64,000 nucleotides of DNA from assembly GCA_033439795.1 (NCBI GenBank), contig JAUTDP010000004.1:2852001-2916000 (forward strand). The letters run 5' to 3'. Made by a program: the position numbers and the translations under genes. Shown piece after piece: positions 47,328 through 58,178 of the stretch. The first letter of the stretch is position 1. Each line of letters starts with the position of its first letter. Below the pieces are notes generated by a model. The model was not told where the DNA came from, did no database searches, and was given only the letters and a program-made list of their open reading frames with translations. The DNA comes from Sordaria brevicollis. Taxonomy: Eukaryota; Ascomycota; Sordariomycetes; Sordariales; Sordariaceae.

Positions 47328-48093
47328 CAGGTGGAAATGGGAAAAGCGCATTGTTTGATTTTGAGGGAACTATATGGAGTTTTTCGGGAGAGGATACCAT
47401 TGGGTTTTGATTGCTGCATAGTCAGATGGCAACGGTGAACATAGTCTTTTCTGCGCGAGTCAAATTTTACCTGGACTCGGAACTTGTATCATGGAAATAG
47501 GCACTTACCACTGTCTAAATTAGTGTCTACTCTTGAAGTCATAGCTAAGTTTGACTAATGAACAAATGATCCTTTCCTGACCATAACCCTTAGCTATAAA
47601 CCTCTAGTTGCAAGACCCTGCCATGATGAAGCCTGATGCGGCAATTGAAGTTTCAGAGTTGACGGTAAGCCCCTGCCTTGACAGGTCCGCAGGGCCGCGC
47701 GCACGCTACGTCAGCGTCGTAGGGCGGAGCTTCCACGTTGCCGCGCGTTTGGGGCCCGGTTTAGTGGACGATGTACCCCGGTTCAGGCACATCGTTAGGG
47801 ACCACTGTGAGGCTGTGAAGGCCGCCGACCTCCACCCGACAGCCCAGCTTCTCGACCTCGAGCTTCAATTGTTCTAGAAACAAGACGAAATCTTTTTGAT
47901 CCCAACATCATACTCTAACACCTCTAGGCGTGTCCGACATCTATCCTTACTATCGCGCGACTCCCCCGAGAAAACGACACGAACCGATTCATCAGACCGC
48001 TCCGAACTCATCGGATCGAACCTTTGCGCTCCGACAATCTACGACCGACCTCTGCGACGCATTCGCTTTTAACACTACCACCACAACGCCAGG
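47328..48093. other. Region between sre and tvp15, with a GC-rich open stretch
   Basis: Most of this is the sre 3' untranslated region and the tvp15 promoter. From about 47653 to 47910 the DNA is GC-rich and open on both strands. The minus-strand reading has Neurospora-like codon use but one internal TAA (47761-47763), no start codon and no clear splice sites. I treat it as a possible gene relic, not a gene. Confidence 0.4.
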
Positions 48094-49228
48094 ATGGATC
48101 TTTCCGACTCTTTGTACGTTTTAGCTTCTGGCCATCCCGGTATGAATCCAGAGGACTCTTGGGGAGAAGGGACATAAACTCGCGACCGGCGTTGCCCGTT
48201 GCCTCCCCAAGAGCCCCCGCGCATACCTACCTACCCAAGCACCGGGCAATTCGAAAGAGACAGATGGCCAAACTTTGCTAACATTTGTTTCTCCCTAGTC
48301 GCATTGTCAACCTCGCGGTTGCGGTGCTTATGATCTTGGGTGGTGTTTCCCAGTTCTTCCCTCTTGGAATGTACGTTTCATGCTATATCTAAAACACCCG
48401 TTGATCAAGGCGGCGCCTACACAGAATGTGCCTATGCGCTTCCCTTCTCTGCTCTAATCGAGCGGATAGGACATCCTAGTCGCAAGATATGGAACTCGCC
48501 GATGCTTTCAGGGGGATCTGGGTGTCCGGATGGCTTCTAGCTGCCACGGACAATGTGCGCCCACCTACGCCTGTGCAGGAGGGGGGGTGTATAACTTGGC
48601 TCGAACTGTTGCGCGTCTCAGAAGAACCTTCGTATGGGGAACGTTGAGCTGACAAAGTTACCCGTGGAACAGTCAGCCCATTATTCTCGGATGCTACATG
48701 ATTCTTTTTGGTGTCTGTAAGTAGTCGCATAACACCTAACCTGAAGGCAAAAGGTTCAGATGCTAACAGTCTTTTTGCAGCTACCGGCCTCCTTGGTAAA
48801 TGCGCTCCTTACCCTACTGGCTTATACACGAGTCATCTCCGCCTCCTTGCAGTTGCCAACTCTCATACTAACCGTGTCTTTTTGCGACAACGTCAGAGTT
48901 TCAAATTCCCCATCAAGTCCAGCGCTATGCTTCGTTCATGTTCTCGTTCCTCGGCCGTGGCGCCTGTAAGTCCATGTTTCTTTCTTAACTTTTTCCTCTC
49001 CTCTTGTCTTTCTGCTGCTGCTTTATTAATGTAAGCAACTAACCGTTGCCCTTAGTCTACATCTTCGTCGGCTGCATCATCCCTCATGGCCACTGGCCCA
49101 CCATCATCATTGGCTCCATCATCGTCCTTGTCGGTATTGCCTATGTCGCTCTCGAGTTCGTTCCTTCGATTGAACCTCCTGCGAACATGCGCGAGGCGGA
49201 TGCGGGTTGGGGTGCTGAGCAGGTGTAA
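48094..49228 (+). CDS. tvp15: TVP15-like Golgi membrane protein (COPI-associated protein family)
   Basis: Six small exons (48094-48113, 48299-48370, 48673-48716, 48781-48795, 48897-48965, 49056-49228) splice to 130 residues; every join keeps phase. Four hydrophobic segments are seen, at about residues 8-28 (RIVNLAVAVLMILGGVSQFF), 33-51, 61-82 and 86-107. The C-terminal ALEFVPSIEPPANMREADAGWGAEQV is strongly conserved in the fungal family. Tvp15 is an integral membrane protein of Tlg2-containing late-Golgi compartments in yeast and is not essential; its exact task is unclear. An exon of only 15 nt and another of 20 nt make this gene easy to miss or misannotate. The call rests on the family pattern and the consistent splice phases. 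Confidence 0.88.
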
Positions 49229-50014
49229 ATATTAAGACATCTTTCACGGATTCGAAACGAGGAAGTGATAATGGTCGGCTATGTAGCCCCTGAGCGGATT
49301 CGTGACGAACACGATGATCAGAAATGACATCGTAAGACCGAACGAGGTGAAAACGGGGCGGGAGGATGAGCGGGATGGAACGTATCTGTTTCGACATCTC
49401 TAGGATTTCCAGACATTGATAAATGTGGTGGTCTGGGGTTCAATTATGTACGGGCGAGGGTGGCTTCCAGTAGACCACAGCGGACGGAAAGAAGAGAGTG
49501 GATGGAGGATCTTTAGCAAATATACGGTCGGCGCAGCAACTGTACTCTCCAGTCGACTTTGGAAAAGGCTGGCTAGCAAATTTGTGGCTACAGGGGCAAT
49601 ATAAAGCAGACATGGGGTAATTGCCTTTTGAACATGTTCTCCCAAGGCAATGTTGCCATCACAACCGTCCACCGGAACTGGGTGCAACCTAACTGCAAAC
49701 AAGATCCTGGCCACCACCCCTTTTTCACCAAAACGCTGGTTGTCCTAGCAACAGCAATGGCCTTCGTCTGCATCCGACATCGGTAAGACAAGGAGGGTTA
49801 GGGTTTATAGTCAAGCGATAAGATCCTTATCGACCCAAAACCTTGAGGGCTGCAATTACAAAATTTTGGAGCTCAAGTGCGTTGAGTGACCTCCATCTCA
49901 ACCACATATTGCCTGGTAAGTAGCCCCGATAAACATAATAACTTGAAATTCTGTGGACTAACGCGCTCACGTAGGATTATTCAATTAACCAAAACTCCAA
50001 CAATCACATTCACA
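49229..50014. other. Intergenic region: tvp15 3' end and bcp1 promoter
   Basis: Nothing is supportable except the AGGGTTAGGG motif at 49794-49803. Confidence 0.5.
49794..49803 (+). promoter_or_regulatory. AGGGTTAGGG telomere-like motif upstream of bcp1
   Basis: Identical in ten bases and in orientation to the motif upstream of ETF beta; it lies 212 bp before the bcp1 ATG. A shared Myb-type factor is inference. Confidence 0.35.
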
Positions 50015-50988
50015 ATGGGCAAGAAGAGGACAAGAGAGGAAGCTCAGAAGGAGGTCGTCCAGAATGACCCCACAGTCGATAAGATGGATGAGGATAGTGC
50101 CAGCTCAGACTCGGATGAGGTGAGTTTCTGTCATGTTATGGCAATAGACAGACAAAGCCAGTCAACCACGGACAAGCCACAGAGATACTAACACCAATGC
50201 AAAAGGATATGGACATTATCAACGTCGACTTTGAGCTGTTCAACTACGACAAGGACATTGACTTCCACGGCGTCAAGACGCTTCTCCGCCAGCTCTTCGA
50301 CGCCGACGCGCAGCTTTTTGATCTTTCCGGGCTCAGCGACATGATCATCGAGCAGAACACCATCGGCTCGACGTGCAAGGTGGACGACAAGGCCAACGAC
50401 GCCTACGCCTTCCTGACCGTGCTCAACGCGTGGGAGCACCGCGACAAGAAGCCCGTCGCCCAGCTGATCGAGTACCTGTCCGACAAGGGTCCCAAGGCGG
50501 ACGCGAGCCTGGCGGCCCTCCCCGAGCTTTTCACCTCAGGCAAGGCCCAAGTGGGCATCGTCCTGTCGGAGCGCCTCATTAACATGCCAGCCGAGGTGAT
50601 CCCGCCCATGTGGAACATGATGATTGAGGAGATCCAGGACGCTGTCGACGACAGGGAGCCGTACGAGTTCACTCACTACTTGGTCGTGTCTCGCGCGTAC
50701 GTCGAGGTGGAGTCCAGCCTGGATCAGGAGGAGCAGAAGCGCAAGCGGGCGCGCGACGAGAAAGGTCTGCAGTACTTCCACCCGGAGGACGAGGAGATGC
50801 GCAAGCATGCGCTCGGCGCGGCCACCTACGTGTACACCAAGGAAGGTGACTCGGCAGACAGCAAGCGCGCGTTCCAGGAGCTCGGCGTCAAGTCACAGGG
50901 CTTCATGATGCTTATCGAGGCCGGCAAGTTTAAGAAGGCTGTTAAGGCCATTGGGGATTACATTGGCGCTGCTGCGGCGGCCAACTAA
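50015..50988 (+). CDS. BCP1/BCCIP family protein (nuclear export and ribosomal protein chaperone)
   Basis: Two exons (50015-50119, 50206-50988) encode 295 residues. The N-terminus MGKKRTREE plus an acidic Ser/Asp tract (about 21-35) is followed by the family core: [66 protein letters not shown], and [20 protein letters not shown] near the C-terminus. In yeast, Bcp1 is nuclear, chaperones ribosomal protein Rpl23 and helps export the PI4P 5-kinase Mss4. The basic start may be a nuclear signal. The intron acceptor at 50204-50205 follows a CTAAC branch site. It converges on chorismate mutase, with 202 bp between the stop codons. Confidence 0.94.
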
Positions 50989-51190
50989 TTTTACTTCTTT
51001 GGTGATGCAATCGCAGAGCGAGATACGGATCGGAAAAGGCCGGCAAAAGGGAAAGGGTATTATAGGTACGAATGAAAGAGAGGATTGTTAATGCATCGCT
51101 TCAGTTCCTGCCTGCAGTTGCTGTAGATTCCACGTGGCTCCCAGTTCTATAAAACGCCGCACAGCTTACTTAGGTTTGTCACCGCTTTAG

Positions 51191-52079
51191 TTATTGGGCG
51201 GGCTCCAATCTCTGCATGAGGTACTCAACCTCGACCTCCTTGGTGAGAGGGATCACGAACTCCTCGTACATGGCTACGACGGCCTCGACGTTAATCTTGC
51301 GCTGGCTCTCCGCCTCCGAGGCGCCTATTGAAGGGTCGGTGCCGTACGTCTCCGCCTTGAGCTTCAGTCTCTCCAGCACCTTCTTCTCAACGGCTTTGTT
51401 TGTGATGGCCTCCCCAATGGCCTCGCGATCGCCGGCCTTGATGTACTGCGTGAACTTCTCCGTCTCGGACTGGAACTTGGACTCGGCAACGAACTTGCCG
51501 AAGTGGATGCGCCGCGAGATGGCCTGCAGGCAGGCAATGTCGCAGGTAGCGGAAGAACCGTAGTTCTCCTTGTTGACACCGCGGTCCTCGCGCCCAAAGT
51601 CGGGGCACACGCTGGGGAGGAACTTTTGGGTATAGAACTCCTTAATCTTGTCGTTGACGTTGACGTTATTCGGATGAAGGATCTGAGGGTAGTCGATCGA
51701 CTCGAGGATGGGCTTCTGCACGGCGTCGGGGAAGAAAGGGTATTCGTCGGGCGACTCGTAGCGGCGCATCAGAGACTGGAGACGTTCCTGCTGCCAAAGA
51801 TACCAGTCCATCAAGCTCTTGTCGGTGTCAGGCAGCGGAACGGCGCCGGGAATATAGATGTTCTTGTTGAGAGGGAACTGGACGCGCTCGATCAGATGGA
51901 AGATAATGGTGTCCTCTAGACGACTGTTTCATCGCATATTGTGTTAGATATTTTGGATTTCAAGCGCGGTTACAAATAGTCTTCACGCCTAGAACACCAT
52001 TGACTCACATCAACTGGTAGCGAATGCGCGCAAGGTCAAGCGCCTTGTCGACGTCAGACAGGTCGATGATAGCGTCCAT
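51191..52079 (-). CDS. Chorismate mutase (Aro7 type, all-alpha, eukaryotic)
   Basis: Two exons (52079-52009, 51923-51191) give 267 residues, close to yeast Aro7 (256). The sequence is colinear with Aro7: RIRYQLIRLED (the active-site Arg of helix 1, here R20), FESPDE/PFFPD-type text ([17 protein letters not shown]), INYPQIL-like [28 protein letters not shown] with the catalytic Arg and Lys, VLERL-KAE-YG-DP, and [16 protein letters not shown] holding the Thr/Glu pair of the active site. The enzyme converts chorismate to prephenate, the branch point to Phe and Tyr; the eukaryotic type is inhibited by Tyr and activated by Trp. It is the orthologue of yeast ARO7 and A. nidulans aroC. It shares a 966-bp divergent promoter region with the mdv1 gene. 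Confidence 0.96.
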
Positions 52080-53045
52080 CTTGAGAGTCGAGTGGTCGCG
52101 ATGGAGAGTTGATGGGAAGAAGGTTCCTGTAAGATTGAAGGAAGATTGGGCAAGGTGAGAGAGGAGGTCAATTGGCGTTGTTGTTCACGGTGTGACTGAA
52201 ACCGCCTTCTTGACAACCTCCTGGACCAAACAATCGCAACTTCGATATCGGAGGACAATCGGATTCCACGTTGCAACTGCCCCGGTAAATTTTAACTATG
52301 ACGCACCAACACAGCGGATCCGGTACCCCACTGGTCCTTCAGCGTTTCTCTCGGTAGACATCAGATCCCTGCTCTGACGCCCCCTCTGAATGGAGCCAAG
52401 CCTAGATTGGCGCGGCCTCTTCGTGCGGGGAGCCAAGGGGGGTGAGGGGAAAATGGAAATTGAAGGGGCACGTCTTCGGCTGGTCGGTTCGTGGGTGTGG
52501 AAATCCACATCCACATGCTGCGACCTGCCTCTGCTGCCAGCCGCAGAGACCGACCGCCGAGCACAGAGAGTGTTCGAAGGGTACCTCTATGGGTATGTGA
52601 CCCATAGGTCACATCGTGGTAGCCGCTAACAGCCCACCTAAAAATGATTCCTGCCACTGCGTTTTGCCAGGTTCACACAGCAAATTTGTGCCGCACCCAC
52701 GCAAGAGCTTAGAGCGAGGTACCTTACCTTTAACCTTTACAACATCCATTCATCCCATCGCAATTGATTAAGCCTGCCGTGGTTACATGCTATTCCTGCC
52801 GCGGGCTCTGGGATTGACAACATCGCGTCGGAATCGCTACGACTAGCAGCAGTTGTGCCCGGTTCCGGTTGTTGCTGTTTCACTGGAATTAGTAGCGCTC
52901 GCAGGATTTTCTCGCGTCGTCGTCCAAGTGTCCTGCTTCTATTCGACCGACCTCTCCGCGCTTCAGTACTCCGTCAGGCGGCAACAGCCTCTTGGGCATT
53001 TCGAGCCTCATATCGATTGGGTAGCAGACTTCCCAGTGCCGCCGG
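52080..53045. other. Divergent promoter region of chorismate mutase and mdv1
   Basis: No gene is supportable. Two overlapping perfect palindromes lie at 52587-52614 and are listed separately. Confidence 0.55.
52587..52614. promoter_or_regulatory. Overlapping palindromes, operator-like
   Basis: CTATGGGT-ATGTG-ACCCATAG (52587-52607) overlaps ATGTGACC-CATA-GGTCACAT (52595-52614); both have perfect 8-bp arms. The block sits near the middle of the divergent region, about 510 bp from the chorismate mutase start and 430 bp from the mdv1 start. A dimeric factor or mutually exclusive hairpins are possible. No known site was recognised. Confidence 0.45.
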
Positions 53046-55259
53046 ATGGCCAACTCCGACCAAAACCGTGATGCGTTCCCCGACGATATGTCGATTGATG
53101 ACGATACCTCCGTAATCTCTGTGAGCTCTCCTCACCTATGTCCTTACATACACTCTTTCTACAACCATGTTTCTCTTCTTTCATCTCTAAATCCCTATTC
53201 GTATTGCGCCTGGCGCAACCCAAGTATCCTAAACTAATGAAAGATGGGGGAATTACAACAGACGCGGGGTCTTGAGGCCTTCGGTCGCAAAGTGACGACA
53301 ACCGCAAGCCACTTGATCGGTCCCATAACCGACCCGACCTCTAATCCTCATTACCAAAACGCCATGACCGAGATACACAAGCAGCTCCAGAAGCCCACGC
53401 TTCAACGGAGCGTCTTCGCCATAGCGCGCACTACGCCCACCGACCTTGTGCGCTCCAAACTGTCGTCAAAGGAAATCCAGTCTCGGGCACTAGCCTACGT
53501 GCCCGATGAGCTTCTCAGAAACATCCCTGCCAGCTCCAACTCGTACTCGTTATTCCAGGGCTTTCAGGCCAGTTTCCCGGACTTTACCGATGATGGAAAG
53601 AAGCACAAGCGACGAGTCTCTCGGGGGAGGAAGATGCTTGATGAGAGGCCCGTGGAACCAGGAAGCCCGCACGCAGTACAGAGGTTAAAGAAGGACAAGG
53701 CGTCAATGATGCACCAGCTGGAAATGCTTGGTGTTCGGAAGAACATGGCTAGCAGCGAGATCCGCGAGATTGACAACAAGATCGCAAACCTGCACGGGAT
53801 GCGAAAGATCATTCTGGACAGGTTGGCTAACCTTGAAAAGGAGGAGGCGGTGCTGGAACATGACAGTAAGTGTCTGTTGTTCTTTAGGTCTCGGCCTCCT
53901 ACTAACCGCAAGTTGCAGTCATGGATGTTGAGAGCCGGCTGGACGAAGCTCAGGAACTTGCCGATGAGGCGGAATCGCTGGCTATGGAGACACCAAACAA
54001 GTCCGAGGAGGATCTTTCACGCACTGAAGAGGGATTCATGTCGCAATCGATCTACGAAAAGTTGCCCGCTGCCAACACCCCTCCGAACAAGAAGAAGCCT
54101 CGTAATCACCGCAAAAAGACACTTCCGATTCTCCACGAACACTTCGAACCAGGCACCATGATCCGCTCGATGCGCGCGCACCAGGATAACATCACGGCTC
54201 TCGACTTCGACGCTCCTTTTGGTCTTATGGTTTCAGCTGCTATGGATGACTCGGTTCGTGTCTGGGACTTGAACGCGGGACGCTGCATCGGTACTCTTGA
54301 AGGTCACACGGCTTCTGTGCGCGCTCTTCAGGTCGAAGATAACTTCTTGGCTACTGGCTCTATGGATGCGACAATCAAGCTGTGGGACTTGAGCAAGGCC
54401 CACTACGATCCCCAGGGCAGCCAGGAGGTTGATGAGGAGGATGAGGACCTTGCCTTTGTCAACCCGGATGATCACGCCGTCGACCCTCCCGCCGGAAGCA
54501 TGGCCGACTGCCCTCTCTTCACTCTCGAGGCCCATTTGGATGAGATTACGGCGTTGCATTTCCGGGGAGACGTACTCGTCTCCGGCTCGGCCGATAAGAC
54601 GCTTCGTCAGTGGGATCTTACCAAGGGCCGTTGCGTGCAAACCTTGGACGTAATGTGGGCTGCAGCTCAGGCCACCGCTATGGGTAGCAGTGATGGCCCT
54701 TGGAGGCAGACCAGCCGCTCTGCCGATGGCTCTGCAGACTTTGTTGGTGCCTTGCAGGTCTTCGAGTCTGCTCTGGCTTGCGGTACTGCGGACGGTATGG
54801 TTAGACTTTGGGATTTGAGAAGCGGACAGGTGCACCGTAGCTTGGTCGGACATACTGGGCCGGTTACCTGCCTCCAGTTTGATGATGTCCATCTTGTCAC
54901 TGGCAGCTTGGACAGGAGCATTCGCGTAAGCAGCCTCTTCCAACATTTACTGAACAAACTGACACTGACATTGCTCTTTACAGATTTGGGATCTTCGCAC
55001 TGGATCAATCTTCGACGCTTACGCATATGACCACCCTATTACCAGCATGATGTTTGACACCCGCCGGATTGTTTGCGCCGCCGGTGAGGATGTGGTCAAG
55101 GTTTACGATAAGGTTGAGGGACGGCACTGGGATTGCGGCGCTGGCATCACTGAGGCTGAGAAGGCCAAGTCTCCTGCGATTGTCGAACGCGTACGCATCA
55201 GGGACGGCTACATGGTTGAGGGTCGTCAAGACGGTGTCGTTGGCGTCTGGACATGCTAA
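53046..55259 (+). CDS. mdv1: Mitochondrial division protein 1 (MDV1/CAF4 WD-repeat adaptor)
   Basis: Four exons (53046-53120, 53244-53865, 53919-54925, 54984-55259) encode 659 residues. The N-terminal part (to about residue 160) includes [28 protein letters not shown], a conserved Fis1-binding-type region. A heptad-rich coiled coil follows (about 165-265: [16 protein letters not shown] through the [11 protein letters not shown] join). Then comes a WD40 propeller from about 314 to the end, with repeats ending SVRVWDL, TIKLWDL, LRQWDL, MVRLWDL, IRIWDL and VVGVWTC. This is the MDV1/CAF4 layout, the adaptor that links outer-membrane Fis1 to the dynamin Dnm1 in mitochondrial fission. The first exon (25 codons) is fixed by phase and the acidic DDDTSVIS text. 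An acidic loop ([11 protein letters not shown]) interrupts the propeller near 403-413. Confidence 0.94.
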
Positions 55260-56539
55260 AAATGACATGAAATGGGGTTTGCATTGCTTGTACAAATACG
55301 ACGACGACACAGGACGACACGACTTGAACGGATTGGGAGCAAAAGGGGCGGCCACGTGCATTGGTTTACATTTATTTATTTTCAAGAAGAAGACTCGTTT
55401 AGCGATAAAATGAAGTCAACGTTTTGGTTTGGATACCATTGCTCGACTCCCATGCGTCTATATAGGTATGAGTGTCTTCAAAGTCAATTACCAAATAGAA
55501 TATCGCAAGATACAGCCGCGTGGTATCTGGCCGTTGCAAACTTGCGTCGATCGACGGCCGAGTGGTGTACATACGTGGTCATTCATAAGTCTCCGAGCCA
55601 TGTAGGACTCGACACCCAAACGACCCAACGTGAAGCATACAATGACACTAGGCGCAAGTGGGGATCATCTCCAATCCGGAAGTCATGAAATCATCGGAGC
55701 AGTGTCCGAAGAGGGGTAGAAGGTGTTCCTAGACTGGTTCACTTCTTTTGTTTCCAGTCGCTTGCCCACGAAGACAACTCTTATAAATCAACTTTCTACG
55801 CTCTTGCCAGAAGGTGATGGCATTAGATCGAGATCGTGAATCCACCCTCTGATCGTTCGGGAAGTTCAGAATCCCGTCCGCTCGGGCTTTTCCATAGAAG
55901 GCACTACGGACGCCGTCCGTTGTGGGCCACCTTGATTTCGAACCCCACTTGCCTACAATGCAGTGGTGACGGCAGTGACGGCACCCGCGCAGCACACGGA
56001 CCCGAGATCGAAACCACCACCTTCAGTCTTCCACTTTTCAGGTGCCCGAACCTTTCCAATGGCCGGGTTTTGCGTTGTTCCTGGGTTGTCCCACCATGCA
56101 GCCCATGGAACACTCAAGCGTAGAGGTCCCCGCTTCAACTTGACCCAATTGACGTGCCTTCGAGCCGATCCGACCTGTATACCTCTACGCCTTGCTCCGC
56201 GGCCCGTCTCCGTGATACTCTCGGCTGCCTATCTCTGCCTATCAACTTACACGTAAAGTAGGAAAGAACGAACCTTTCTGGTCTTGTTGCTTCTGCAGTA
56301 GTACGAACTGCTAGCCCCGTCTCTTTCTCTTACCTTTCCGTATCCTTGACCAGTACATCGATGAATCTCATTTTCTCATCTTACACGAGACTCCTACATA
56401 TAAACCATCTTCCGTCCCTCCTCCCTTCCCAGTTGTGAATCTTATTGCCCATATTAGATCTTCTTCGGTCTTTCATCTCAAATCTTCACTCTCATTGAAT
56501 CTCACCCGTCTTCAAGTATAACTTAAAACCCCCCTCAAC
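55260..56539. other. Intergenic region between mdv1 and the aldo/keto reductase
   Basis: It includes the mdv1 3' untranslated region and, from about 56280, a CT-rich probable leader of the reductase gene. No gene or repeat is supportable. Confidence 0.5.
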
Positions 56540-57899
56540 ATGGCTCTCCCAATGGCACCCCCTCCCAAGGGCCCCCTTGGCCGCTACCGCCTGCTGTCTC
56601 CCACGGCCTCGATCCGAGTTAGCCCGCTTTGTCTGGGGTCGATGAACTTTGGCGATGCTTGGTTAGTTCTGCTACGATTTTAGGTTACAAGCAAGTCTAA
56701 TATCATATGAGTCTGCTAACTACGGAAACAGGAAGGATTATATGGGAGAGTGCAATCAAGAGACCACGGAGAGCATCTTGGATTTTTACTATGAGAACGG
56801 AGGCAACTTCATCGATACTGCCAACAACTACCAGAAGGAGGAATCCGAAAAATGGATTGGCGAGTGGATGAAAAAACGCGGAATTCGGGATCAACTTGGC
56901 AAGTTGCAGACTGCTTGAATTCCTTTGGGCACACCATGAAGTTATCGGTAATCAACAGACACTAACCGTTTTCTCAGTGATTGCCACCAAATTCACAACC
57001 AATTTCAGAGCCGGCTATGGTGAGACGGAGATCATGGCCAACTTCGGAGGCAACGGCACCAAGAGCATGCGGACCTCCGTCGAGGCCAGTTTGAAGAAGC
57101 TCCAGACTGACTATATCGACCTCGTACGTCTATTTTCGCCCCAACACCCTCAGCCTTTTACACTTATTAACATGACCCCTTCGTTTTACAGCTTTATGTC
57201 CACTGGTGGGACTTTACCGTCTCCATCCCCGAGCTTATGCAGTCCCTCAACCAGCTCGTCACCAGCGGCAAGGTTCTCTACCTGGGTGTTAGCGACACCC
57301 CGGCCTGGGTGGTCAGCAAAGCCAACCAGTACGCCCGCGACCATGGTCTCCGGCAGTTCTGCGTCTACCAGGGCCGGTGGTCGGCCGCCTCGCGCGACTT
57401 TGAACGGGACATCATCCCCATGTGCCGGGACGAGGGCATGGGTCTCGCGCCCTGGGGCGCTCTCGGCGGGGGCAGCTTCAAATCGGAGGAGCAGCGGAAG
57501 CAGCAGGCCAACGAGGGCCGCCAGATCAAGGCGACGGAGGAGCAGATCAAGATCAGCCGGGCCCTGGAGAAGATTGCGCAGCGTAAGAACACAGCCATCA
57601 CCTCTGTCGCCCTGGCGTACGTGATGCACAAGGCGCCCTACGTGTTCCCCATTGTCGGCGGCCGGTCGGTCGAGCACTTGAAGGGCAACATCGAGGCGCT
57701 TAAGTTGGCGCTGTCGGACGAGGATATCGAGGAAATTGAGGGAGCGGTGCCGTTTGATGTTGGGTTCCCCAACTCGTTCCTATATGGGGAGAAGGTGCCT
57801 TCCCACCCCAGTCAGGTCTGGTTGATGGGCATGGCGGGCACGTACGACTATGTCCCGGTGCCGAAGCCTATCGTGCCGACGGCGGAAGATGGCCAGTAG
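56540..57899 (+). CDS. Aldo/keto reductase, norsolorinic-acid-reductase/aryl-alcohol-dehydrogenase type
   Basis: Four exons (56540-56661, 56732-56898, 56978-57123, 57192-57899) give 380 residues. The AKR catalytic tetrad is in place: D69 and Y74 in [10 protein letters not shown]101 in VIATKF and H149 in YVHWWD. The C-terminal cofactor loop includes [28 protein letters not shown]. The closest family is the AAD/NorA-type group, NADPH-dependent reductases of aryl aldehydes and polyketide intermediates. The natural substrate cannot be inferred, and there is no polyketide synthase nearby, so a housekeeping aldehyde role is as likely as a secondary-metabolite one. Intron 2 (56899-56977) has a GC donor (G|GCAAGT), forced by phase on both sides; a gene finder limited to GT donors would truncate the protein here. 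Confidence 0.92.
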
Positions 57900-58178
57900 A
57901 GCCGCCATCGCCGCCAGAGGTCATTGAAGGTTAGGTGGGAAAACAAGCTGTAGAATAGTCGTTGTACGTTGAGTCTTGATCGAGTTGAGCTGTATTTGAC
58001 CTTTTTATAATGTCATTTTACCGTTGTAGCAGGTTTCAGAATTGCAATGCGTGCGAGTTGAACGCTCAGGGGCCTATTCAGTCACTTTAGCACAAGTCTG
58101 TCTGATATGAATGTGTAGTATTGGGGGGTATCTCAAAAGCTGACATGAAACCTTTTTCCTTTTCTCTCTCGTCTGTCT

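Noticed and set aside
52001..52008. TGACTCA as a CPC-1 site in chorismate mutase
   Set aside because: It coincides exactly with the GTGAGTCA splice donor on the minus strand, so the match is probably a by-product of the splice signal.
56896..57624. Open frame starting at 56896 in the aldo/keto reductase
   Set aside because: It reads through the GC-AG intron and then leaves the conserved frame; the spliced model keeps all catalytic residues.
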